Origin: a virus
DNA: 62,604 nucleotides
Direction: 5' to 3' (one strand)
Virus record (IMG/VR): IMGVR_UViG_3300027898_000008
Coordinates: 1-62,604 of that record
Shown: positions 49,881 through 57,322 of the stretch, one piece after another
Layout of the letters: each line of letters begins with the position of its first letter
How positions within the stretch are numbered: position 1 is the first letter of the stretch
Translations under genes and position numbers: made by a program
Notes under the pieces: generated by a model
Seen by the model: only the letters and a program-made list of their open reading frames with translations
Databases searched by the model: none
What the model was told of the DNA's origin: nothing

Positions 49881-51719
49881 ATGGCTATCACTTCCCCCGC
49901 ATCATATTCCGCATGGGTTGACCGTGACGAGATCCTAATCAAGTATAAATTTGACAAAGATTACGTTAACGATTGCCGTGCCATTCGAAGCCGTCGATGG
50001 GACGGAACGTTAAATCACTTCTCAGTGAACGATGCTCATCACGTCCGCGAGCTGACCCGCAAATGGGGGATACCCATTTCTTTGGACATTGAGAACCTTC
50101 CCACTTTTAACGACCCCCTAGACCCCGTTGCTCTTGAAGCCACTAAAGCTCAGAAAGATAACGCTCGGGAACTTTACGAACAATCAACGATGTTGGAATG
50201 GCCTGAGTTTGAGATCCCCGGCCTCGTAAAACCCCTTCACCCTTACCAGCGTGCTGGTGTTGCCTACATGCAACGTGTGCGTCGATGCATCTTGGGAGAC
50301 CAGATGGGTCTTGGAAAGACTACCCAAGCTATTTCCACAGTTGTTCTAGATCAATCGTTACCGGTTGTCATTGCCAGCAAAAACCGATTGAAAGAAACAA
50401 TTCGTGAAGACATCCTTTCTTTCTATCCCAACCTCAAAATTTCTGTCGTCAATGGGGGTGCGCTTAAAGACATTCCAAAATCTGATGTGATCATTGTCAA
50501 TTATGACATTGTTTCGCAAAGACTTCCCGACATTTTTAATCACGGGTTCAATTCTCTCATTGTTGACGAATCGCACTACATCAAGAATGGAAAGCGCATT
50601 TCTCGATGCCCTATTTGCAGCAACAAGCTTCGTGCAATTAACTCTGTGAATTGCCCCTCTTGCGGGGCGAGGGGAATCAAACCTAAATCACGTTGGTCTG
50701 TGCGTCGAACTGATGCAGTAATGCAATTAGCTCACTCTCTTCCTGACAACAACCTCATTATGCTTCTCACTGGTACGGCAATTAACATACGTCCGGGGGA
50801 GCTGGTTCGCCAGTTGGAGTGCATTAACCGTCTTAAGGTGTTCGGTGGCGAGTGGAAATTTCGCCAGCGTTATTGCCCTGACAACAAGACTGCTCAGAAT
50901 CTTAAAGAACTCAACACAAAACTCCGCGAAAATTGCTATGTTCGCCGTCGCACCCGTGACGTTTATGGACAGCTCCCTCCAGTGCAGAACTCAATCCAAA
51001 GAATGATTCTTTCAAAGGAACAGAGGGCTCGCTACAAAGAAATCGAAGACGATGTAGTTCATTACTTGTCAAACAAAGCTCGTCAACGTGCCATAGATGT
51101 TGGAGAGCATGGGCACACCGCGTACTGGAACAAACGCCGCGCTGTTGAGCGTGCTGAAGCACTCATTCGAGTTAACGTTCTTCGATCCGTCATTGCGGAA
51201 ATAAAGATGGAAGCGATGCAAGACTGGATTAATAACTTCTTGGAATCGGGTGATGAGAAGATGGTGGTATTCGCTAACAAGATCAGTGTTGTCGATGGTA
51301 TCTACGAAGCGCACCGTGATGTTGCTGTCAAGGTCCGGGGAGATGTCACCAATAAAGACGCTCTAGCTGCAACTCATTCATTTCAAGAAGAGGACTGGTG
51401 CAGAATGTGGGTAGCCAACTTGCAATCTGGCAAGGAAGGATTTACACTAACTGAGTCGAAGCATGTGGTATTCTGTGAGCCTGAGTGGTCACCGACATAT
51501 CACGCTCAGGGTGTTGGTCGCGTCTACGGTCGTGCCAATAACCCTCACGGCGCAACTGCTTACTGGTTGCTCGCGGAAGACACAATTGACTTTGACATGT
51601 ACGAGCTACTTCAAGAGCGTCAGGTCGTGATCGATGCAGTGCTGGACGGCGAAGAGGATACCGCCGAACAGGAGTCAATGCAGAATGCACTTATCGAACT
51701 ATTAGAAAAGAGGAACTAG
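49881..51719 (+). CDS. SNF2/DEAD-like DNA helicase
   Basis: This encodes 612 residues. An N-terminal 110 residues precede LHPYQRAGVAYM and Walker A GDQMGLGKTT (about 139-148). Then LIVDESHYIKN (motif II) and a zinc insertion CPIC...CPSC (about 245-263). LLTGTAI and the C-terminal lobe follow (GKEGFTLTESKHVVFCEPEWSPTYHAQGVGRVYGR, motifs V-VI). It remodels branched DNA, like T4 UvsW, or displaces proteins. First gene of the replication operon. Confidence 0.88.
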   Translation: MAITSPASYSAWVDRDEILIKYKFDKDYVNDCRAIRSRRWDGTLNHFSVNDAHHVRELTRKWGIPISLDIENLPTFNDPLDPVALEATKAQKDNARELYEQSTMLEWPEFEIPGLVKPLHPYQRAGVAYMQRVRRCILGDQMGLGKTTQAISTVVLDQSLPVVIASKNRLKETIREDILSFYPNLKISVVNGGALKDIPKSDVIIVNYDIVSQRLPDIFNHGFNSLIVDESHYIKNGKRISRCPICSNKLRAINSVNCPSCGARGIKPKSRWSVRRTDAVMQLAHSLPDNNLIMLLTGTAINIRPGELVRQLECINRLKVFGGEWKFRQRYCPDNKTAQNLKELNTKLRENCYVRRRTRDVYGQLPPVQNSIQRMILSKEQRARYKEIEDDVVHYLSNKARQRAIDVGEHGHTAYWNKRRAVERAEALIRVNVLRSVIAEIKMEAMQDWINNFLESGDEKMVVFANKISVVDGIYEAHRDVAVKVRGDVTNKDALAATHSFQEEDWCRMWVANLQSGKEGFTLTESKHVVFCEPEWSPTYHAQGVGRVYGRANNPHGATAYWLLAEDTIDFDMYELLQERQVVIDAVLDGEEDTAEQESMQNALIELLEKRN

Positions 51720-51860
51720 ATGTACGGTTTCAGTCGTAGAAGTCTCACCAGACGAGCTGTAAGGGGTCTAATAGGCCCGCAAAAGCGAAGCAGGGGGGCA
51801 AGGGTGGTAGTGGACATTGCGGGCCGTACGGCTCAATACAAGAGCTTGGGTGGTAAGTAG
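51720..51860 (+). CDS. 46-residue basic protein
   Basis: ATG directly follows the helicase stop and the frame ends directly before the initiator's ATG, filling the gap exactly. The first 30 residues are very rich in Arg (MYGFSRRSLTRRAVRG), ending in a short beta-like tail. Likely a nucleic-acid-binding mini-protein. Exact abutment supports it being a gene. Confidence 0.65.
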   Translation: MYGFSRRSLTRRAVRGLIGPQKRSRGARVVVDIAGRTAQYKSLGGK

Positions 51861-52781
51861 ATGAGCATTTATGTAATGATGACAGTGTTTGAGACAACAA
51901 AACTTACATCATCTGAGAAGCTAGTGGCTCTTTCTTTAGCAGACAACGCCCGCGATGATGGTGGCTCTGTGTACCCCGGAATTTCCACAACTTCTGACAA
52001 GACTGCTTTGTCGGAAAGAACTGTTCAGAGGATTCTAAGATCACTAGAGGAAAAGGGAGTTCTTGCCGTACAAAAACAATCGACAAACAATTTTCCTACG
52101 GTTTACAAATTCCTTCTTTCCGATGACCGTAAGCACCTTGCTGTTGATGATCCTAGGGGTGACGTGGTGACGCCCCCAGATAGTTTAGGGGTGACATTGA
52201 CGACAGTTGGGGGTGACATTGACGACAGTTGGGGGTGTCATGGTGTCACCCAAAACATTAATAAACCATCAATAGAACCAACTACATCAACTGGCGTTGA
52301 TGCACCCGTCTCCTCGAGAGCTAAAAACGATTACTCCGAGGACTTCGAAAAGTTCTGGTCGCTTTATCCTCGAAAGAAGATGAAGCAGGTTGCTTTTGAC
52401 AAGTTTAAGTCCCGTTTGCGAGCAGGTGATTCCATCGAAGAGATCTTTGCGGCGACCAAGCGGTATTTCATGCAATGTAAGGACAACGGTACGGAGGAAG
52501 AGTTTATTTTACACCCCGCCACGTTCTTGGCTAAGGATCGTTGGAAAGAATACCTGCCCGCATCAGAGGTTATGGACTGTGAAACGATGTTTGAGGCAAT
52601 GGCTTACGATGCTTACGATGCGGACCAAGAGTGGTACGATTCGAAGTCGGGGGAGACGACACTTGACAACCCAGCTATGAGAGGCTACAATAGGCCTGTG
52701 AACTCCGAGGGTCAGATGATCGACCAAGATGGGTTATCTTACAAGTTGGATGCACAAGGCACCCGACACTACATCGATTAG
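51861..52781 (+). CDS. replication initiator (lambda-O-like layout)
   Basis: This encodes 306 residues. Residues 1-85 are a winged-helix domain (LTSSEKLVALSLADNA..., LSERTVQRILRSLEEKGVLAV). A linker (about 95-150) is encoded by the iteron cluster. The C-terminal part (about 155-235: DFEKFWSLYPRKKMKQVAFDKFKSRL...HPATFLAKDRWKEYL) is a module found in phage/plasmid replication proteins. It should bind the origin in its own gene and load the DnaB-like helicase encoded at 53435. Confidence 0.78.
   Translation: MSIYVMMTVFETTKLTSSEKLVALSLADNARDDGGSVYPGISTTSDKTALSERTVQRILRSLEEKGVLAVQKQSTNNFPTVYKFLLSDDRKHLAVDDPRGDVVTPPDSLGVTLTTVGGDIDDSWGCHGVTQNINKPSIEPTTSTGVDAPVSSRAKNDYSEDFEKFWSLYPRKKMKQVAFDKFKSRLRAGDSIEEIFAATKRYFMQCKDNGTEEEFILHPATFLAKDRWKEYLPASEVMDCETMFEAMAYDAYDADQEWYDSKSGETTLDNPAMRGYNRPVNSEGQMIDQDGLSYKLDAQGTRHYID
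52156..52270 (+). other. iteron cluster, probable replication origin
   Basis: GGGGTGAC occurs at 52156, 52188 and 52210 and as GGGGTGTC at 52232, the last three exactly 22 bases apart. The 52188 and 52210 copies are identical over 22 bases. The first copy and the last are each part of short palindromes. An AT-rich stretch follows (52251-52265). Because 22 is not a multiple of three, the repeat is kept at DNA level, not protein level. This matches lambda, where iterons lie inside gene O. Confidence 0.7.
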
Positions 52782-52788
52782 GAGAGAC

Positions 52789-53046
52789 ATGAATACATTC
52801 TGGCTAGCGTTCGGCATATTCTGGACCATGATGGGTCTTGTTCTTGTTTTTGCCGGTATCGTTACGCGGGACAAGAGACCAAAGAATGTAAACGACATCA
52901 TCGATGCAGCTTTTGATCCTGACGTTGAAGATATGCTTGAGTCAATTCGCCAAGGGATGTACGGAAGCGGTGAATTGCCTAATTCAAATGCCGAGTTGGC
53001 ACAATTAGCCTATGAGTTTTTGACTGAATGGGCGATGAGAGGTTGA
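52789..53046 (+). CDS. membrane-anchored small protein
   Basis: This encodes 85 residues from ATG 52789 (AGGAGA upstream). One N-terminal transmembrane helix (about 3-26), then an acidic cytoplasmic helical part. Overlaps the ferredoxin gene. It could tether replication or redox partners to the membrane; no evidence for function. Confidence 0.65.
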   Translation: MNTFWLAFGIFWTMMGLVLVFAGIVTRDKRPKNVNDIIDAAFDPDVEDMLESIRQGMYGSGELPNSNAELAQLAYEFLTEWAMRG

Positions 53047-53243
53047 GGGTCTGGATAGACAAAGATCTTTGTACCGGGGACGGCATTTGTGAGCAATTGT
53101 GCCCTTCCGTTTTCATCATTGCTGACGATGGGCTGGCATACGTTATAGAAGGAAGCAGCGTGAACGAAAAAAACATCAATCAAGTTGATGAAGCCATCGA
53201 GAAGTGTCCTGGCGAGTGTATTTTTTTGGATAGCGATGGGTAA
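53028..53243 (+). CDS. ferredoxin
   Basis: This encodes 71 residues from ATG 53028 (a TTG at 53043 overlapping the previous stop is an alternative). The motif C-T-G-D-G-I-C-E-Q-L-C-P and, 30 residues later, K-C-P-G match single-cluster ferredoxins of Actinobacteria ([3Fe-4S] or [4Fe-4S]). Such ferredoxins feed electrons to P450s and other oxygenases. No oxidase or reductase is seen in this window, so the partner must be a host enzyme or lie elsewhere. Confidence 0.85.
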   Translation: MGDERLRVWIDKDLCTGDGICEQLCPSVFIIADDGLAYVIEGSSVNEKNINQVDEAIEKCPGECIFLDSDG

Positions 53244-53442
53244 AAATACACGTAAACCAAAGATTAATGGTGTGCCTGTAGTAAACGCTCGCTTTGAATG
53301 CGGCTGGCATGATCCCGTGTTGCGCGGGCCACTCAGACGTGGTAAGGTAGAAGTGGCACACGAACAAGCACGTAAGGACTGGGAAAGCCATAACCTTGCT
53401 GTGCACAATAACCGATTAGGAGAATTGGAAGACCTTGATTAA
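53236..53442 (+). CDS. small basic hypothetical protein
   Basis: This encodes 68 residues from ATG 53236, within the end of the ferredoxin gene. Basic N-terminus (MGKNTRKPKING), FECGWHDPV in the middle and a helical C-terminus. Stop overlaps the next TTG start. Not recognised. Confidence 0.65.
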   Translation: MGKNTRKPKINGVPVVNARFECGWHDPVLRGPLRRGKVEVAHEQARKDWESHNLAVHNNRLGELEDLD

Positions 53443-54670
53443 TCTTTATGACCAATCAGCAGAAGAGTCTGTCCTGGGAGCAATGCTTCTCCGCAGGGAA
53501 GCCGTCATGGAAGCCATTGATATTGTAGAAGCATCAGATTTTTACAATCCAAGTCACGCTTCGATCTTTCAAGCTATGGAAGATTTGTTTGCTGAAGGCA
53601 CTGTTATTGACTACACTACCGTTGCATCCAAGGTCGGCGGGGAAGACATTATCAGCAGGCTATCTAATATGCAGATGAATACCCCGAGCGCTGGTACTAA
53701 CGCCGTAACTGCGTATGCACGTATTGTTTATGACAAAGCAATCGCTCGAAAGATCTTTCGTCAGATTGAAGAAGCTCGAGAGGGTATCATTAATGGAGAC
53801 GACCCATACCAGTTGTCAGATGACCTTGAGCACGCTCTTACTACCATGGGTTCAGCTCATGCCAATGAGATCGAGTCAGTGACATTGGACGAACTCCAAG
53901 CCACCGTGACAGACCTAGAGGATGACGTAATCATTCCCGGTATGTTGAACCGTGAGTGGAGAACTATCATTGTTGCGCCTGAAGGCATGGGCAAGTCAAC
54001 CATCCTGCGTGCCATTTCCATCACTTCGTCTCAAGGCCTTCACCCATTTTCTCACCGCGACATCAAGCCAATCCGTGTTCTCATTGTGGACCTCGAGAAC
54101 CCTAAGGAGGCAATTCTCGAGACGGGTATGGAGCTGATGAAATACGTGAAGATGTGGTCTAAGGATTATGATCCCTCGCGCTTGCGTATTTTCCGACGAC
54201 CTGCTGGGATCGATCTGCGTAGGGCTAAAGATCGCGCGGACTTGCGACGAGAGATAGGTTTCCACAAGCCTGACCTAGTGTGCATTGGCCCCGTTATTAA
54301 GATGTATCAGAAGAAGGGTGGGGAGTCCTACGAAGATTCAGCTGATGCAGCGATGGCTGAGTTAGACCAGTTGCGTACTCGATACGGCTTTGCACTTCTT
54401 CTTGAACACCACGCGGCCAAGGGGAGCAAGGGAGAGCGTGACATGACGCCGTTTGGCTCTCAGCGATGGATGAGTTGGCCTGATGCAGGTAAGGGTCTTT
54501 ATCCCAACAAGGATGACCCTACCCGTATGCGCGTTGACACTTTCCGTGGTGACCGTCTTCGGGGAATTGCTTGGCCTGATGAGATCATTCGTGATAAGCA
54601 GTGGCTTATTACAGGACGATGGACTAATGGGATACCTGAAGGTATCGGACAGCCGGGGAGACAAAAATGA
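53435..54670 (+). CDS. DnaB/RepA-like replicative helicase
   Basis: This encodes 411 residues from TTG 53435. The N-terminal domain (DQSAEESVLGAMLLRREAVMEAIDIVEASDFYNPSHASIFQAM) is that of DnaB. The C-terminal RecA-like ATPase has APEGMGKST (about 178-186), VLIVDLENP (about 212-220) and LLEHHAAKG. The mix of DnaB N-domain and RepA-type ATPase is typical of actinophage helicases. It unwinds DNA at the fork; the initiator upstream is its likely loader. Confidence 0.85.
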   Translation: MINLYDQSAEESVLGAMLLRREAVMEAIDIVEASDFYNPSHASIFQAMEDLFAEGTVIDYTTVASKVGGEDIISRLSNMQMNTPSAGTNAVTAYARIVYDKAIARKIFRQIEEAREGIINGDDPYQLSDDLEHALTTMGSAHANEIESVTLDELQATVTDLEDDVIIPGMLNREWRTIIVAPEGMGKSTILRAISITSSQGLHPFSHRDIKPIRVLIVDLENPKEAILETGMELMKYVKMWSKDYDPSRLRIFRRPAGIDLRRAKDRADLRREIGFHKPDLVCIGPVIKMYQKKGGESYEDSADAAMAELDQLRTRYGFALLLEHHAAKGSKGERDMTPFGSQRWMSWPDAGKGLYPNKDDPTRMRVDTFRGDRLRGIAWPDEIIRDKQWLITGRWTNGIPEGIGQPGRQK

Positions 54671-55233
54671 CAGTAGTCGTAGCAGCTGTAACGAAAAGAG
54701 ACGGAGTTGTCATGGCATGTGACTCAGAGATTTCTTACGGTTGGAACAAAGACAATGACGGTTGGAACAAAATATGGGTTGACGACCGCAATAACTTTTT
54801 GATCGGCGGGTGCGGGAGCATCAGGGCAATGCAGATATTTAAATACTGGGTCCAGCTTCCTCAAAACAATGGTGATGATCCAGAGAAGTTTGGCGTTGAA
54901 CAAGTAACTCCAATTGTTAGACACGAACTTGGAGAGCACGGAGCCCTTTATCAAAACAAGAAATCAGAGTATTTTGAAGGTGGATTCATGGTTTCTTGGG
55001 GTAATGAATTAATGTCAGTTGATTCAGATTTTGGAATTTTTGTACCTTCTAGCGGAAGACACGCTATAGGATCGGGTCAAGCAGAAGCCTTAGGACACCT
55101 TGGCAACACTGGCCCGTGGTCCAAGGCAGACGTTATTGAAGCAGCGCGCAAAGCCACACTCACCGCCGTTGGTGTAGGTGGCCCTTTGTGGGTTGGAACT
55201 ACTAAGTCAATGGAGATAGTGCAAGTTGTTTAA
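54667..55233 (+). CDS. proteasome/HslV-like Ntn hydrolase
   Basis: This encodes 188 residues. After removal of Met1 the N-terminal Thr leads TVVVAAVTKRDGVVMACDSE, matching HslV and proteasome beta subunits. Thr1, Asp18 and Lys34 fall where the catalytic Thr1-Asp17-Lys33 lie. FLIGGCGSIRAMQ and HAIGSGQAEALGHL are the other conserved blocks. No ATPase (HslU/ARC) is encoded nearby. It may degrade proteins with a host unfoldase, or be a specialised Ntn hydrolase. Start overlaps the helicase stop. Confidence 0.82.
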   Translation: MTVVVAAVTKRDGVVMACDSEISYGWNKDNDGWNKIWVDDRNNFLIGGCGSIRAMQIFKYWVQLPQNNGDDPEKFGVEQVTPIVRHELGEHGALYQNKKSEYFEGGFMVSWGNELMSVDSDFGIFVPSSGRHAIGSGQAEALGHLGNTGPWSKADVIEAARKATLTAVGVGGPLWVGTTKSMEIVQVV

Positions 55234-55492
55234 AGATCTATTTGAAGGATACCGAGATGGGGCGTGCCAAAAGAGTGGAGTCAACTTCATTACCGAGGCG
55301 GTCAAACCAGATCAAGAGAAGGTTTGCAATCGTTGTCCAGTATTCAATGAGTGCTTTGAATATGCATTGCATAACGAGATATGGGACGTCTGGGCTTCAA
55401 TGGGGCCAATCAAACGCAAAAAGCTTAGGAAAAAACTTGGCATACCAGAACCTGGAATATTGCCTATGAAAAAAGAACGGAAAGCATCATGA
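55226..55492 (+). CDS. second WhiB-like Fe-S protein
   Basis: This encodes 88 residues from TTG 55226. Cys14, then CNRCPVFNEC (34-43) give the four-Cys WhiB pattern. The GVWGG turn is replaced by DVWASMG, so sigma-factor contact may differ. A basic tail (KRKKLRKKLG) could bind DNA. Overlaps both neighbours. It differs strongly from the WhiB at 42624-42989, so is not a recent duplicate. Confidence 0.82.
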   Translation: MFKDLFEGYRDGACQKSGVNFITEAVKPDQEKVCNRCPVFNECFEYALHNEIWDVWASMGPIKRKKLRKKLGIPEPGILPMKKERKAS

Positions 55493-56241
55493 ACATTACT
55501 AACGAAGAGCAAACTTCACTTTGGGAAGGACAATTTCCCGACAGAAAGATACCAGGAACTTTTGAAAAGTTGCCTGGTAAGTGTGGGGCAAAGCTTAGGG
55601 ACAAAGATCTTAAAGAGTTGGGCATCGAACGCTATTGCAACAAGCGCTCAGGAATGGGTACATCACACTTAGACACTGGAGCTTGCAAGTGGCATGGTGG
55701 GGCAACAAAGAACCACATTAAGTCAGCTTCCAAAGAGATGGTAGTTCGTCAATTTAACGAACTAGCTACGATTGCAGAAAAGCTTGGCGATGCAGCTCCC
55801 ATTGGACCGCCAGAAGTAGAAGCATTCCAGCTGGCTACTAAAGCCAAGCAGTGGATCAGCATTATCGAAACAGAGATGGACAAAATATCACATCAACTTG
55901 TCACAGAGGATCAAGCTGGGATAGAGCACGCTCGTGCCGTAATCGAAATCTGGGAACGTGGTGTTGATAGATTTCAAAGGTTCTTGGAATTCAGCATGAA
56001 GCATGACCTTCACCGCCGTGTTGTAGAGCTCGAAGAACAACAAGCATCTGTAATTGGGGCTGCGTTCATGTCAGTAATTCTTTCTCAAGACATGAAGCTT
56101 ACTGAAAGTCAAATTAGAATTGCGCGTAATTTGTTTGCCAATTCAATGAACGATTTGGGTGACCAGCTGGCGCCAACGTGGTCGGCATCACTCAGATTGA
56201 ATGACGATGACATCGTTGACGCCGAGCTGGTTGAAGACTAG
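55489..56241 (+). CDS. helical protein with HGG zinc motif
   Basis: This encodes 250 residues. The N-terminal region has CGAKLR...YCNKRSG...TGACKWHGG (about 32-71), a Cys/His motif seen in actinophage small-terminase-like and related proteins. The rest (about 80-240) is a long alpha-helical region. It could be the DNA-recognition subunit for packaging, though it lies far from terL; this is a guess. Confidence 0.6.
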   Translation: MNITNEEQTSLWEGQFPDRKIPGTFEKLPGKCGAKLRDKDLKELGIERYCNKRSGMGTSHLDTGACKWHGGATKNHIKSASKEMVVRQFNELATIAEKLGDAAPIGPPEVEAFQLATKAKQWISIIETEMDKISHQLVTEDQAGIEHARAVIEIWERGVDRFQRFLEFSMKHDLHRRVVELEEQQASVIGAAFMSVILSQDMKLTESQIRIARNLFANSMNDLGDQLAPTWSASLRLNDDDIVDAELVED

Positions 56242-56384
56242 TCCTGCTTGACGAACTGAATTGGCTTATTGCCCTTCGCCATCTTGCAATTGTGAGCCAC
56301 TTCTTTAATTAAAGTCGGCTGAGTTTCGCGCTTGTTGCATTTGGGGCAGATCCAAACGTTCATACGCTGCTTCTCGATGGCCAT
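56238..56384 (-). CDS. 48-residue zinc-ribbon protein
   Basis: ATG 56384 overlaps the upstream stop (TAATG). CPKC (13-16) and a later HNC form a possible three- or four-ligand zinc site; the rest is basic. Its stop overlaps the end of the convergent helical protein gene. Not recognised. Confidence 0.65.
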   Translation of the reverse strand: MAIEKQRMNVWICPKCNKRETQPTLIKEVAHNCKMAKGNKPIQFVKQD

Positions 56385-56728
56385 TATTCTTCATCCTCCC
56401 AATCATAGTCAAGCAAGTTGCTTGCTGCTTCGGTACAAATGTGACCAAGAAATGCGCCACGGGTAAGTGCTGCTTGAATCGGATCGTCAACCTCGTCTTC
56501 AATAAAACGAAGATAAGCGGACGAAACAATGATCATCAGACTAAGACGCTCTGCATCCAGTAACTCGATGACTTGATACGGTGTTGAATCATCGGTAATA
56601 ACTTCGTCTTGAACGCTCAATACTGAAATGCGAACTCCACGAATTGTTGCTACCAGAATCGTTTGACTTTCATCCACCGATGGCTCGCGCCACTCGTAGG
56701 AGTAAGTGTCACCAACTAAACTTCCCAC
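56384..56728 (-). CDS. acidic hypothetical protein
   Basis: This encodes 114 residues from GTG 56728, inside the previous gene's end. Beta strands in the first half, helices in the second, Asp/Glu-rich at the C-terminus. Not recognised. Confidence 0.65.
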   Translation of the reverse strand: MGSLVGDTYSYEWREPSVDESQTILVATIRGVRISVLSVQDEVITDDSTPYQVIELLDAERLSLMIIVSSAYLRFIEDEVDDPIQAALTRGAFLGHICTEAASNLLDYDWEDEE

Positions 56729-57129
56729 GTGGCCTCTTCATACCCCGGAAAATCTTGAAGCGCATAGTTGATGAGACCGTTGGCAAATTCACGCTGATCA
56801 GAAAAGTACCACGACTTCGAGAAACAACAACTGTAGAAGTAGTGTCCTACCAAACGAGCAATCGCCAGTGGGTCTTGAACTTCATTGTTGAAATCCCATA
56901 CGTACTTCTCTTGTGGTCCAGCAGCACCGACACCATTTTCAAGTTCGAACGCGGCAACGTTAGCCTCCAAAAGCCAAGCACCAAGTTCATCAGGAGTCTT
57001 AGCAACCTGACTTATCTTAGCGTCATCTCTAGTAGAGTTTTCAAAATCCAGCACCAAGACCTGATTGGCATCTAGTGACATAGCATATGTTACCATGATG
57101 TCAATCTCTCGCTTTTTTAGCAAGCTCAT
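56716..57129 (-). CDS. hypothetical protein
   Basis: This encodes 137 residues with GAGGAG before ATG 57129. VLVLDFENSTRDDAKI could be a beta strand followed by an acidic loop; Trp/Tyr/Phe-rich in the second half. First gene of a short leftward operon with its own promoter. Not recognised. Confidence 0.65.
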   Translation of the reverse strand: MSLLKKREIDIMVTYAMSLDANQVLVLDFENSTRDDAKISQVAKTPDELGAWLLEANVAAFELENGVGAAGPQEKYVWDFNNEVQDPLAIARLVGHYFYSCCFSKSWYFSDQREFANGLINYALQDFPGYEEATWEV

Positions 57130-57153
57130 ACAACTCCTCTCGTTGTTATTAAC

Positions 57154-57182
57154 AATCTACCACATTGGATCAGGGAAGTCAA
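57154..57182 (-). promoter_or_regulatory. promoter for leftward three-gene operon
   Basis: Minus strand TTGACT (57177-57182), 17 bases, TAGATT (57154-57159). Leader of about 18 bases with the ribosome site. Confidence 0.65.
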
Positions 57183-57200
57183 CCGGATGTGCCTTAAACC

Positions 57201-57225
57201 TTTGAAATCCGAAATTCGTTTCAAA
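57201..57225. promoter_or_regulatory. operator-like inverted repeat
   Basis: TTTGAAA (57201-57207) and TTTCAAA (57219-57225) are exact inverse arms 11 bases apart in the divergent intergenic region. A dimeric regulator could bind. A GGGGC-AAAAA-GCCCC hairpin lies at 57251-57265 between it and the rightward promoter. Confidence 0.45.
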
Positions 57226-57287
57226 AGTTGTCAAATCCACACCGTGGGGCGGGGCAAAAAGCCCCTAATGAACGCATGTTCGATCTA

Positions 57288-57316
57288 TTGACACGAGATG
57301 TAAAAAGTGCTAATAT
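57288..57316 (+). promoter_or_regulatory. leaderless promoter of RNA-repair operon
   Basis: TTGACA (57288-57293), 17 bases, TAATAT (57311-57316), six bases, ATG 57323. Perfect -35 and good -10. No ribosome site. Confidence 0.8.
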
Positions 57317-57322
57317 AACGGT

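Noticed and set aside
52188-52230. Short direct repeats as a CRISPR array
   Set aside because: Only three regularly spaced copies at 22 bases with no unique spacers, inside a coding gene; they fit iterons.
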